Of a stretch of 64,000 bases of DNA, positions 1 through 6,907 are shown piece by piece. The stretch is from CAXMST01 sp963790085. GTDB lineage: Bacteria > Actinomycetota > Thermoleophilia > Solirubrobacterales > 70-9. The translations under genes were made by a program, and so were the position numbers. Every line of letters begins with the position of its first letter. Position 1 is the first letter of the stretch. The notes below the pieces were generated by a model. That model saw nothing but the letters and a program-made list of their open reading frames with translations. It had not been told where the DNA came from and made no database searches. The stretch covers positions 496,001 to 560,000 of the forward strand of contig CAWBNH010000006.1 of the NCBI GenBank assembly GCA_963790085.1, given 5' to 3'.

Positions 1-4
1 GCGG

Positions 5-328
5 TCAACCCGACGCGGTCGCGCTCCCATCGTCGTCCCGATGCCCGCCTGCTGCCTCAGGGCCGTATCGCCACTCGAGGTACTCGAGGATGCGCCTCGA
101 GTCGTGGATGACCTCCTCACCGTCGACCAGCAACGGCACGCGGCTCTGCCCAGTCAGCTCGACGATCTCCGGCCGGCCGGAGCGCCTGTACGGCACCCTC
201 TCGACGCGATGTCGGATGCCGAGCTTGCGCAGGCGCCGGGCGACGCCGCCACACGGGCAGAGCAGATCGGTCGGCGTCGGGCAGCGATAGAGGACCAGCT
301 CCCTCGCATCCGGCCCCCGGCCGCTCAC
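5..328 (-). CDS. Glutathione S-transferase N-terminal / glutaredoxin-like protein
   Basis: A 107-residue thioredoxin-fold protein consisting only of the GST N-terminal (glutaredoxin-like) domain. The opening beta strand is followed by a cysteine-rich stretch with C16 and a C24-P-C26-G motif where glutaredoxins have CPYC. The cis-proline region reads SRVPLLVDG and is followed by a SRRILEYLEWRYG helix, both typical of the family. No GST C-terminal helical domain follows, so it is more likely a small disulfide/glutathione-handling protein than a full transferase. The GTG start overlaps the stop of the upstream epimerase gene by 4 bp, so the two are probably cotranscribed. Substrate is unknown. 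Confidence 0.75.
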   Translation of the reverse strand: MSGRGPDARELVLYRCPTPTDLLCPCGGVARRLRKLGIRHRVERVPYRRSGRPEIVELTGQSRVPLLVDGEEVIHDSRRILEYLEWRYGPEAAGGHRDDDGSATASG

Positions 329-1383
329 CTCGGCACCAGCCTGCCGAGTAGCCGGGCGGCGCCGCCGGCCGCGGCGAGGACCTGCTCCGCCACCCCCGGA
401 TCCCCACCGACGCGATCACCGAGCTGCTCGGCCTGCCAACTCACGGCGTCGACGAGCGTCTCCTCGTGAGGACGGGGCCGGTAGCCGAGCTCGCGCTTCG
501 CCTTCGCGGGCGTATAGGTCCACCAGAGAGTCGCCGAGCGCGTCTCATCGGCTGAGACCGGGATCGGCAGGTCGAACTTCTCGATTGCCTCGGCAGCGCC
601 GACCGCGAGCCCGCCGGGCAGCCTCAGAACGGGAGCCGGAACGCCGGATATCCGGGCCAGATCCGCGAACAGGCGCTGCAGGGTGAAGTTCCTTCCGGCG
701 AGGATGTAGCGCTCCCCGGAGACTCCCGACTCCTCGGCGAGGATGTGGCCCCGGGCGACATCACGGACATCGCTGATGTTGATGCCGCCGTCGACGTAGA
801 CCGGGATCGACCTGAGCAGGAACCGCTCGACCAATCCCATCGAGCTACCGGTCGGATCGTTCGGGCCGAGCACGAACGTCGGGTTGACGATCACGACGTC
901 GAGTCCGTGCGCGGCGACGCGAAGCGCTTCGGCCTCGGCCTCGTGCTTGGAGTGAACGTAGGGAATCTCGCGGGCGCTGACCGGGAAGGGCTGGTTCTCG
1001 TCGGCGCGACCGCCGGCCGGTGCGGGGCCGATCGCGGCCGCCGACGAGCAGTGGACGACCCGGCCCGCGCCCGCGGCGAGCGCCTCCTCGCAGACGATCC
1101 GCGTCCCGTCCACGTTCGTGGCGATCACCCGCTCGGCAAGGCCACGCCGCATCGATGTCATCCCGGCGAGGTGAAAGACCCTGTCGACGCCCTCGACCGC
1201 ACGTCGAACAGCGCGTCGATCGGTGATGTCGCCGTTGATGCGCTCGAACTCGAGCGGCTCGAGGTGCGTGGCCGGGCTCGCCGAGCGGATCAGGAGCCGC
1301 AGATCATCGCCCCGAGCGGCCAGAGCCCGAACGAGGTGCGAGCCGATGAACCCGGTGCCCCCGGTGACCAGCGTCTTGCTCAT
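325..1383 (-). CDS. NAD-dependent epimerase/dehydratase (extended SDR, HpnA/DFR-like)
   Basis: A 352-residue extended short-chain dehydrogenase. The Rossmann nucleotide motif TGGTGFIGSHL lies at the N-terminus (about residues 7-17), and the catalytic YxxxK is present as YVHSK near residue 144. The order of motifs (NGDITD, VFHLAG, CSSAAAIG, NPTFVLGP) fits the dihydroflavonol-4-reductase/HpnA-like group acting on sugar nucleotides, isoprenoid or sterol-like intermediates. The exact substrate cannot be read from sequence. It is followed with a 4-bp overlap by the GST-like gene. Start chosen at the ATG directly preceding the glycine motif. Confidence 0.85.
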   Translation of the reverse strand: MSKTLVTGGTGFIGSHLVRALAARGDDLRLLIRSASPATHLEPLEFERINGDITDRRAVRRAVEGVDRVFHLAGMTSMRRGLAERVIATNVDGTRIVCEEALAAGAGRVVHCSSAAAIGPAPAGGRADENQPFPVSAREIPYVHSKHEAEAEALRVAAHGLDVVIVNPTFVLGPNDPTGSSMGLVERFLLRSIPVYVDGGINISDVRDVARGHILAEESGVSGERYILAGRNFTLQRLFADLARISGVPAPVLRLPGGLAVGAAEAIEKFDLPIPVSADETRSATLWWTYTPAKAKRELGYRPRPHEETLVDAVSWQAEQLGDRVGGDPGVAEQVLAAAGGAARLLGRLVPR

Positions 1384-1484
1384 GCGGCTCTGATGCTAGA
1401 TCAACCGCTTTGGCGCGATCGCGGGTCCGCAGGCCGCTCCGCGTCGCGGCGGGCTCAGCCCCGCAGGCCGGCGACGGTGACACA

Positions 1485-2369
1485 ATGCTCGCGGTGAGTG
1501 AGGCCCCGAAGACCGCCGTGGTCTGCGATAGCACGAGCTACCTGCCGCCCGAGCTGCTCGCCGATCGCGGGGTCGAGCAGATCAGCCTCTACGTGACGCT
1601 GGCCGGCCGGCAGCAGCCCGAGACCGAGATCGACGACTACGCGGGCTTCTTCAGGAAGCTGCAGCGGAGCGACGAGGGAGCGACGACCTCACAGCCGTCG
1701 GTCGGCGACTTCGTCTCCGTCTACAGGCCGCTGTTGGACGCCGGCCTGGAGATCGTGTCGATCCACCTTTCGGCGGGGATCTCGGGCACGTTCGAGTCCG
1801 CCCGCCAGGCGCGGCAGCAACTTGTCGATGATCGCCTCGGCGGCGACCGAATCCGGATCTACGACAGCCGCTCGGCCTGTGGCGGCCTCGGCATGACCGT
1901 GCTCGCCGCGGCGAAGGCGGCCACCGCCGGCGCCGGCGGTGAGGAGGTGCTCGCCGCGGCTGAGGCGGCGCGCGGCGATCTGCGGATGTGGTTCGCGGTC
2001 GACACGCTCGAGTACCTGCGCCGCGGCGGCCGGATCGGCGCCGCCCGCGCCTGGCTCGGGTCGGCGCTCCAGATCAAGCCGATCCTGACGCTCGAGGAGG
2101 AGGTCACTCCGGTCGAGCGCGTCCGCACGCGGCGCCGAGCTTTCGAGCGGCTCGTGCAGTTCGCGAGGGAGATGGAGGAGTCCGGGCGCGACGGATGGGT
2201 CGTCCAGCACGTCCAGGATCCGGAGAACGCTCAGCGGCTGGCCGCAGAGGCTCGCGAGGTGTTCGGATCCGACCCCGTCTTCGTCTCGGAGATCGGGCCG
2301 GTGATTGGGGCCCACACCGGACCCGGGCTGCTCGGCATCGGCGGGCTTCCGCGCAGACACATCGACTGA
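1485..2369 (+). CDS. DegV family (fatty-acid-binding, FakB-like) protein
   Basis: A 294-residue DegV-fold protein. Family hallmarks are the N-terminal VVCDSTSYLP segment (residues 12-21) and the GISGTFESA loop around residue 105, which in FakB/DegV proteins surrounds the bound fatty-acid carboxylate. The C-terminal domain carries IGPVIGAHTGPG, another family signature. Characterised FakB proteins bind free fatty acids for phosphorylation by FakA; no FakA-like DAK kinase lies in this window. The reading frame opens earlier, but the ATG at 1485 (or GTG at 1494) precedes the first conserved strand. It stands alone between a divergent epimerase and a convergent membrane-protein operon. Confidence 0.85.
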   Translation: MLAVSEAPKTAVVCDSTSYLPPELLADRGVEQISLYVTLAGRQQPETEIDDYAGFFRKLQRSDEGATTSQPSVGDFVSVYRPLLDAGLEIVSIHLSAGISGTFESARQARQQLVDDRLGGDRIRIYDSRSACGGLGMTVLAAAKAATAGAGGEEVLAAAEAARGDLRMWFAVDTLEYLRRGGRIGAARAWLGSALQIKPILTLEEEVTPVERVRTRRRAFERLVQFAREMEESGRDGWVVQHVQDPENAQRLAAEAREVFGSDPVFVSEIGPVIGAHTGPGLLGIGGLPRRHID

Positions 2370-2405
2370 GCCCGGCGGGTCGCTGCTGCGGGGGCGAGTC
2401 GGCCG

Positions 2406-2654
2406 CTAGCGGCGCCGGCGCCGGCGCATCATCAGCAGGCCACCGACCACGAAGCCGGCCACCGCGGCGGCGGTGATCAGCTGCTCGCGATGGTCGCTGA
2501 CCTGTCGGCGCCAGTCGGTCAGATCCGTCACCTTGCTGCGGAGCATCTCGACCGAGCCCGCGAGCTGCTGCTGCTGGGTGGCGATGTCGCGCCGGATCTC
2601 CTCCGACGAGCGGCCCGGTGCGCCTGGGCGCGCCGCGCCGGACGAGCCGCTCAC
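2406..2654 (-). CDS. DUF3618-type small membrane protein
   Basis: An 82-residue protein with a hydrophilic, helical N-terminal half containing RSSEEIRRDIATQQQQL and a single C-terminal membrane segment (about residues 56-75) ending in a run of arginines. This is the arrangement of DUF3618 proteins, typical small actinobacterial membrane proteins of unknown role. It is the last gene of a three-gene operon and overlaps the stop of the Holin-X gene by 4 bp. The positive C-terminal tail suggests that end is cytoplasmic. No enzymatic function is suggested. Confidence 0.75.
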   Translation of the reverse strand: MSGSSGAARPGAPGRSSEEIRRDIATQQQQLAGSVEMLRSKVTDLTDWRRQVSDHREQLITAAAVAGFVVGGLLMMRRRRRR

Positions 2655-3079
2655 GACTGACCCTCGAGCGTGTCTCGAGTCACCTTCGCCTCCTCGATCG
2701 CCATCGTCGGAGCCGGCGGGGCGCCCCGCTGGACCGCCCGCTGAGCGATCAGCGCTGCGATTGCCGCGATGATCAGAAAGAGAATCGCCATGATCCCGAA
2801 GCCGGCCCAGACGGCGGACTCGACCCCGAGCAGGTCGTTGATCAGCCAGGCACCGAACTGCATCAACATCGCGATCGCGAAGATCACGAAGATCCCGGCG
2901 GCGATCGCGACGACCGAGCCCTTGGCGAGATAGCTGACCTTCTCGCTGACCTCGGCCTTGGCGAGCTCGATCTCCTCCCGGACGAGGATCGAGACCCGCT
3001 CCGAGACGTCGAGCACGAGCTCGCCGACGGTTCGATCCTCCTCCTGCTCCGGCGGCTGCATCTCGGGTTCGGTGGCCAT
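2651..3079 (-). CDS. Phage holin family / Holin-X-like (DUF1469) membrane protein
   Basis: A 142-residue protein of the actinobacterial Holin-X/DUF1469 type. A charged N-terminal region (SERVSILVREEIELAKAEVS) is followed by two strongly hydrophobic segments at about residues 52-75 and 90-113. Despite the family name, these chromosomal proteins usually occur with DUF3618 and DUF4235 proteins and have no proven lytic role. The gene sits in exactly that context: its ATG overlaps the TAA stop of the small gene upstream and its end overlaps the DUF3618 start. A role in envelope organisation is plausible but unproven. Confidence 0.8.
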   Translation of the reverse strand: MATEPEMQPPEQEEDRTVGELVLDVSERVSILVREEIELAKAEVSEKVSYLAKGSVVAIAAGIFVIFAIAMLMQFGAWLINDLLGVESAVWAGFGIMAILFLIIAAIAALIAQRAVQRGAPPAPTMAIEEAKVTRDTLEGQS

Positions 3080-3213
3080 TACTCGGGCGGCTCCTCGTCG
3101 AACACGCGCTGCCAGATCAGCACCGAGAGCCGGTGCGCGGCAATGCTTGCCAGTGCACCCGTGAGGGCGAGCAGGCCCGACCAGATGAGTCTTCTGACGA
3201 CGTCGCTTTCCAT
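3079..3213 (-). CDS. Tiny membrane protein resembling the N-terminal half of DUF4235
   Basis: A 44-residue protein with one membrane segment (about residues 10-30) and an ending IWQRVFDEEPPE that resembles the conserved IWR-x-x-G-x-x-PP ending of DUF4235 proteins. The frame is open further upstream, but the ATG at 3213 is preceded by AAGGAG at a 7-nt spacing, a good ribosome site. The stop codon overlaps the start of the Holin-X gene by one base, so translational coupling is likely. With the next two genes it forms the familiar actinobacterial DUF4235/Holin-X/DUF3618 set. Unusually short for the family. Confidence 0.6.
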   Translation of the reverse strand: MESDVVRRLIWSGLLALTGALASIAAHRLSVLIWQRVFDEEPPE

Positions 3214-3310
3214 CAACTGCTCCTTGCCCGCCCCGCGGTCTTCGGGGGACGGCGCGGCGACCATACCGCGCCGGGCTGGGCGTTGGTTTGCAGGATGTCC
3301 GCAGCGGGCC

Positions 3311-3937
3311 TCAACCGCGGCGCTCGAGCCCGCCGCAGATCAGCTCCACGACCATCTCGCGCGCCCCCTCGAAGACCTCGTCGGTGGCCGGCATCAACTC
3401 GAACACCCAACCGCTGAGCAGCTGCTCGATCGCCCCGTAGAACGACATCCCGACGAAGTCGGGATCGATGTCCGCGCGGAAGACGCCGTCGCGCTGCCCG
3501 TCGGCGACGATCCGCGCCACCTGGTCGTAGGCCTGCCGGATCTCGGGCAGATGGGTGCGCCCGAACGAGTTCGCGGCACGGGTGACCTCGATGATGATCA
3601 CCTTCATCAGCTCCGGGTCGTGCCGGTAGGAGTCGATGATGAAGCCGGCGATCGCCGAGAGCTTCTTCCGCGGCGGGTCCTCGTTCGCCATCACCTGCTC
3701 GCCGGCGGCGAGCAGCAGCGACCAGCGCTCAGTGAACAGCTCGTTCATCACCGCTTCCTTGCTGCGGAAGTAGTGATAGACGAGCCCGTAGGCGACCCCG
3801 GCCTCGTCGGCGATATCGGAGACGCGCGTCGCGTGGTAGCCCTGGCGGGCGAAGACCCGGACCGCGGCATCGAGGATCGCGCGACGCTTGTCGATCGCGG
3901 CGGGTCGTTGAGTCTCCGTCTCAGGCATGGGCTCCAA
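3311..3937 (-). CDS. TetR family transcriptional regulator (FadR-like)
   Basis: A 208-residue TetR protein. The N-terminal helix-turn-helix spans about residues 18-64, with the conserved VSDIADEAGVAYGLVYHYF recognition region. The C-terminal ligand domain is of the type found in TetR-type fatty-acid regulators (FadR/YsiA-like), which respond to acyl-CoA. It overlaps the upstream nitrilase gene by 17 bp, so the two form one operon. A GATTGAC-N6-GTCAATC palindrome upstream of that operon (4813-4832) is a reasonable autoregulatory operator. The acyl-CoA ligand is inferred from family resemblance and from the surrounding beta-oxidation genes. Confidence 0.85.
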   Translation of the reverse strand: MEPMPETETQRPAAIDKRRAILDAAVRVFARQGYHATRVSDIADEAGVAYGLVYHYFRSKEAVMNELFTERWSLLLAAGEQVMANEDPPRKKLSAIAGFIIDSYRHDPELMKVIIIEVTRAANSFGRTHLPEIRQAYDQVARIVADGQRDGVFRADIDPDFVGMSFYGAIEQLLSGWVFELMPATDEVFEGAREMVVELICGGLERRG

Positions 3938-4766
3938 TCGCGGGGTCTCCGGCCGGCCAACGGTATGCCGCCGGGCGGCGGCTGGCGAGGGAGGGAAGCT
4001 CGCTGCGGACGCGCGTGATCTCGCCCGGGTCGAGGTCGGCGATCGCCAGGCCCTCGCCGGACTCGCAGACGGCGAGGATCCGGCCCCATGGGTCGACGAT
4101 CATCGAGTGCCCCCAGGAGTCGTAGTCAGGCGCGGCGTGCCCCCACTGGTCGGCCGCGACCATGAACAGCTGATTCTCGATCGCGCGGGCCCTCAGGAGC
4201 GGCTCCCAGTGCGGCTCGCCGGTCGCGGCGGTGAACGCGGAGGGCAGGGTCACGAGCCCGGCTCCGCGCAGCGCGAGGATCCGGAACAGCTCCGGAAACC
4301 GCAGGTCGTAGCAGACGGAGAGCCCGAGATCGAGGCCGAGGCCGGCGTCGGCGACGACGATCTCCTCGCCCTCGCGTTCGTGCTCGGACTCGCGGTAGGA
4401 GACGCCGCCAACGTCGACGTCGAACATGTGGATCTTGCGGTACGTGGCGACAACGACGCCGTCGGCGGCGATCAGGACCGAGGTGTTGGCGATGCGATCG
4501 TCGTCGCTGAGCCGCTCGGCGACGCTGCCGGCGACGATCGCGACGGCGAGCTCCCGGGCCCAGCGCCGCGCGGCGCTGATCGCGGCCCCGTCCAACGGCT
4601 CGGCTCGCTCGGCGAGCATCGCGCCCGCCCCGAGCAGGTCCCACTTCTCCGGCAGGACGACGAGCTCGGCTCCCTCGGCCGCGGCAGCGGCGACGAGCTC
4701 GGCCGCGCGGCGGATGTTCCGCTCGCGGTCGGCACCTGAGTTGAGCTGTACGGCGGCTACACGCAT
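3921..4766 (-). CDS. Carbon-nitrogen hydrolase (nitrilase superfamily amidase)
   Basis: A 281-residue nitrilase-superfamily enzyme with the full catalytic triad: E40 in VVLPEKW, K111 in YRKIHMFD and C152 in SVCYDLRFPEL. The motifs and length match the Nit1/Nit2-like branch (omega-amidase or deaminated-glutathione amidase types) rather than true nitrilases. The start ATG lies just before the first beta strand (RVAAVQLNSG). First gene of a two-gene operon with the TetR regulator; the promoter region holds three tandem octamers and a palindrome. The precise amide substrate is not predictable. Confidence 0.85.
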   Translation of the reverse strand: MRVAAVQLNSGADRERNIRRAAELVAAAAAEGAELVVLPEKWDLLGAGAMLAERAEPLDGAAISAARRWARELAVAIVAGSVAERLSDDDRIANTSVLIAADGVVVATYRKIHMFDVDVGGVSYRESEHEREGEEIVVADAGLGLDLGLSVCYDLRFPELFRILALRGAGLVTLPSAFTAATGEPHWEPLLRARAIENQLFMVAADQWGHAAPDYDSWGHSMIVDPWGRILAVCESGEGLAIADLDPGEITRVRSELPSLASRRPAAYRWPAGDPAIGAHA

Positions 4767-4791
4767 CGGGCTACTCGTCCCCTACAACGGC

Positions 4792-4815
4792 CGACCGATC
4801 GACCGATCGACCGAT
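4792..4815. repeat. Three tandem copies of the octamer CGACCGAT
   Basis: Positions 4792-4799, 4800-4807 and 4808-4815 are perfect consecutive copies of CGACCGAT. They sit between the nitrilase start codon (4766, minus strand) and the palindrome at 4813-4832, so within the likely promoter of the nitrilase-TetR operon. The array could be a slipped-strand repeat or extra half-sites for the regulator, since GACCG also occurs in the palindrome. Confidence 0.8.
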
Positions 4816-4832
4816 TGACTGACCGGTCAATC
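4813..4832. promoter_or_regulatory. Palindromic operator candidate upstream of nitrilase-TetR operon
   Basis: GATTGAC-TGACCG-GTCAATC is a 20-bp inverted repeat with perfect 7-bp arms. It overlaps the last codons of the MerR gene and lies about 50 bp upstream of the nitrilase start. Palindromes of this size upstream of a TetR-encoding operon are usually the regulator's own operator. Binding is inference. Confidence 0.55.
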
Positions 4833-5570
4833 TAGCTCAGCCGCCTCCGATGGAGAGGCCGGATCGAGGCCGCCGCGACGACGACGTTGAATCTCGCGCG
4901 CAAGCAGCTTCGTGTGCATCGCCGCGATCAGGGCCCGCAGCGGCTCGACCCCGGCCTCGAACAGCTCGATCGCCTGCTCCTGCTCGAAGCGCCCAGCGAG
5001 CTTCTCGGTCAGCAACGAGGCCTCGCGGGTCGCGAGCTGCTCGAGCGGATCGAGGAAGCGGGCGGCGTCGTGAACGGTGAAGCCGATCCGCTCGTCGTAT
5101 CCGCCGGCGCGAAAGCGCGCGATCGCCTCGACGATCCTGGCGTCGGACGGCGAGAAGCCGCCGTCCTCGGGCCCGATCACCCCGAGCTCGGCCAGCCGCC
5201 GGACCACCTCCGGCGGCGTGTCGGATCGCTCGGCGAGCTCGGCCTCCGAGACCCGCTCGCGCTCGTCGGCCAGGGCGAGCTCGAACAACCGCTCCTCGGT
5301 CTCGAGCAGGGCCTGCAGGCGCTCGGGGTCGGCGCCGTCGTCGGGCAGCAGCTCGGCGATCACGCGCAGCGGCATGTAGCGCTCCTCCTGGAGCTGCTTG
5401 ATCAGCCTGATGCGCTCGACGAGCTCGGGCGGGTAATAGGCCATGTTCGGCGACGTCTTCTCGCCCTCAGGCAGCAGGCCCTCCCGCAGGTAGTGCCGCA
5501 CCGTCGCCACCGGGACGCCGGCCTCCTCCGCGAGCTCGCTGATCTTCAGCCGGCCGCGCTCGTCGCTCAT
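4827..5570 (-). CDS. MerR family transcriptional regulator
   Basis: A 247-residue regulator with an N-terminal MerR helix-turn-helix (about residues 7-75). It reads LKISELAEEAGVPVATVRHY followed by the wing residues YYPPELVERIRLI. The long C-terminal region is helical and lacks the cysteine pattern of metal-sensing MerR proteins, so it probably senses an organic ligand. It is the last gene of the enoyl-CoA hydratase-OsmC-MerR operon and overlaps OsmC by 4 bp. Control of acyl-CoA or thiol/peroxide metabolism is suggested only by context. Confidence 0.85.
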   Translation of the reverse strand: MSDERGRLKISELAEEAGVPVATVRHYLREGLLPEGEKTSPNMAYYPPELVERIRLIKQLQEERYMPLRVIAELLPDDGADPERLQALLETEERLFELALADERERVSEAELAERSDTPPEVVRRLAELGVIGPEDGGFSPSDARIVEAIARFRAGGYDERIGFTVHDAARFLDPLEQLATREASLLTEKLAGRFEQEQAIELFEAGVEPLRALIAAMHTKLLAREIQRRRRGGLDPASPSEAAELD

Positions 5571-5998
5571 CGGTCCGCCTCCGGGGCGATGACCTCGACC
5601 GGGCAGCTGACCGAGTTCGCCAAGAAGCAGCGCTCGTGCGCGGCCCGGTGCAGCTCCTCGCGCACTTCCGACCCGGGGTCGTCCTCGAAGCGCACCTCCG
5701 GTGCGAGCTCGACCCGCGTGATCCGCCCGCCGTCGAGCGTGCCGACCGCCGGATCCTCGTAGGACCGCACCCGCAATCGACGCTCGCGGGCGAGAGCCAG
5801 GAACCAGAGCATGTGGCAGGCGCTGAGCGAGGCGACGAACATCTGCTCCGGGTCGGCCTTCGCCGGATCACCGCCCCACTCGGCGGCGCACGAGGCGGCG
5901 ATCACCTGCTCCGCGACCTCGACCCGGTGGGCGCGGAGGTCCTCCCCGCTGCCCTCCCAGACGATCCGCGCCCGGTGCAGGCTCAGCGACCCTTCCAC
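5567..5998 (-). CDS. OsmC family peroxiredoxin
   Basis: A 143-residue OsmC-type protein. The two family cysteines are present: C61 in the SLSACHMLWFLALA helix and C124 in the ERCFLANSVSCPV segment; a further cysteine is C132. OsmC/Ohr proteins reduce organic hydroperoxides through such a cysteine pair. It is cotranscribed with an enoyl-CoA hydratase (16-bp overlap upstream) and a MerR regulator (4-bp overlap downstream), which suggests detoxification of lipid-derived peroxides during fatty-acid breakdown (inference). Confidence 0.85.
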   Translation of the reverse strand: MEGSLSLHRARIVWEGSGEDLRAHRVEVAEQVIAASCAAEWGGDPAKADPEQMFVASLSACHMLWFLALARERRLRVRSYEDPAVGTLDGGRITRVELAPEVRFEDDPGSEVREELHRAAHERCFLANSVSCPVEVIAPEADR

Positions 5999-6771
5999 TC
6001 CGGCTCCCGCTTCTCGAAGAAGGCGCTGACGCCCTCGAGTATGTCCTCGGTGGAGAGGGTGAGCGTCAGCTGGCCGCGGAGGAACTCGAGCGCATCGTCG
6101 AGCGCCATGTCCTGCTGGCGGTACATCGCGTCATGGCCAAGCTTCATCAGCAGAGGCGATTTCGAGGCGAGCCTGCGCGCCCACTCGTCGACCGCGGCGC
6201 TGAAATCGGCCTCCGGCACGACCTTGTTGGCGAGGCCGTACTCGACCGCCTGATCGGCGGAGAGCCGCTCGCCGAGCAAGAGCATCTCGTTGACCTTCTT
6301 GCGCGGCACGTTGCGGTAGATGATCGCCATGATCATGTACGGGAAGGCGCCGATGTTGATCTCCGGGGTGCCGAAGGTGACGCCCCGCTTGGCGATCAGC
6401 AGATCACAGCAGAGCGCCAGGCCGAGACCGCCGGCGAGCACATGGCCGTTCGCCGCGCAGAGCGACGGCTTTCCGAGCCGGGGCATCAGCCGGAAGAACT
6501 CGAGGAAGCGGTCGTTGGCGAGGTGCTTTTCGAGCAGCGAGGCATCGGCCGCAAAGCCACTCAGATCGGCGCCCGCGCAGAAGGCCTTGTCGCCGGCCCC
6601 CGTCAGGACGACGGCCCGCACCCGATCGTCGTCGCGGGCTGCCCGCACCCCATCGACGAGCTCGTCGAGCAGCTGCGCGGAGAGCGCGTTGCGCTGCTCG
6701 GGGCGGTTCAGGGTGAGGGTCGCGACCCCCTCCGAGACCTCGTACAGGAGTTGCTCGTAGCGGCTGCCCAT
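5983..6771 (-). CDS. Enoyl-CoA hydratase/isomerase family protein
   Basis: A crotonase-fold protein of 262 residues when started at the ATG at 6771; the frame stays open to 6828, but the extra N-terminus would run through the operator-like sequence at 6801-6822. The two oxyanion-hole regions are clear: AFCAGADLSGF and CAANGHVLAGGLGLAL. TPEINIGAFPYM follows at the usual position, and the C-terminus ends with FEKREPEWKGR, the common actinobacterial ending. It heads the operon with OsmC and MerR. Likely a beta-oxidation hydratase, though isomerase activity cannot be excluded. Confidence 0.88.
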   Translation of the reverse strand: MGSRYEQLLYEVSEGVATLTLNRPEQRNALSAQLLDELVDGVRAARDDDRVRAVVLTGAGDKAFCAGADLSGFAADASLLEKHLANDRFLEFFRLMPRLGKPSLCAANGHVLAGGLGLALCCDLLIAKRGVTFGTPEINIGAFPYMIMAIIYRNVPRKKVNEMLLLGERLSADQAVEYGLANKVVPEADFSAAVDEWARRLASKSPLLMKLGHDAMYRQQDMALDDALEFLRGQLTLTLSTEDILEGVSAFFEKREPEWKGR

Positions 6772-6800
6772 TCGCCGGCTCAGGCTACCACTCGTACGAA

Positions 6801-6822
6801 GTAGGAAGTCACGCTGCCTACT
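6801..6822. promoter_or_regulatory. Operator-like motif GTAGGAAGT-N8-CTACT, copy 1
   Basis: GTAGGAAGT at 6801-6809, eight bases, then CTACT at 6818-6822. The wider element is an inverted repeat AAGTAGG (6799-6805) / CCTACTT (6817-6823). It lies 30 bp upstream of the hydratase ATG at 6771. The same arrangement recurs at 13184 and 33483, each time upstream of an acyl-CoA gene. Confidence 0.65.
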
Positions 6823-6907
6823 TTTCAACCCGACCCATCCCCGGTCTCGTGACGCCGCCGCGCGGTAGGCTCATCGCTCCAATCGAGGGTCGGTCGAGGA
6901 GGCAGGT

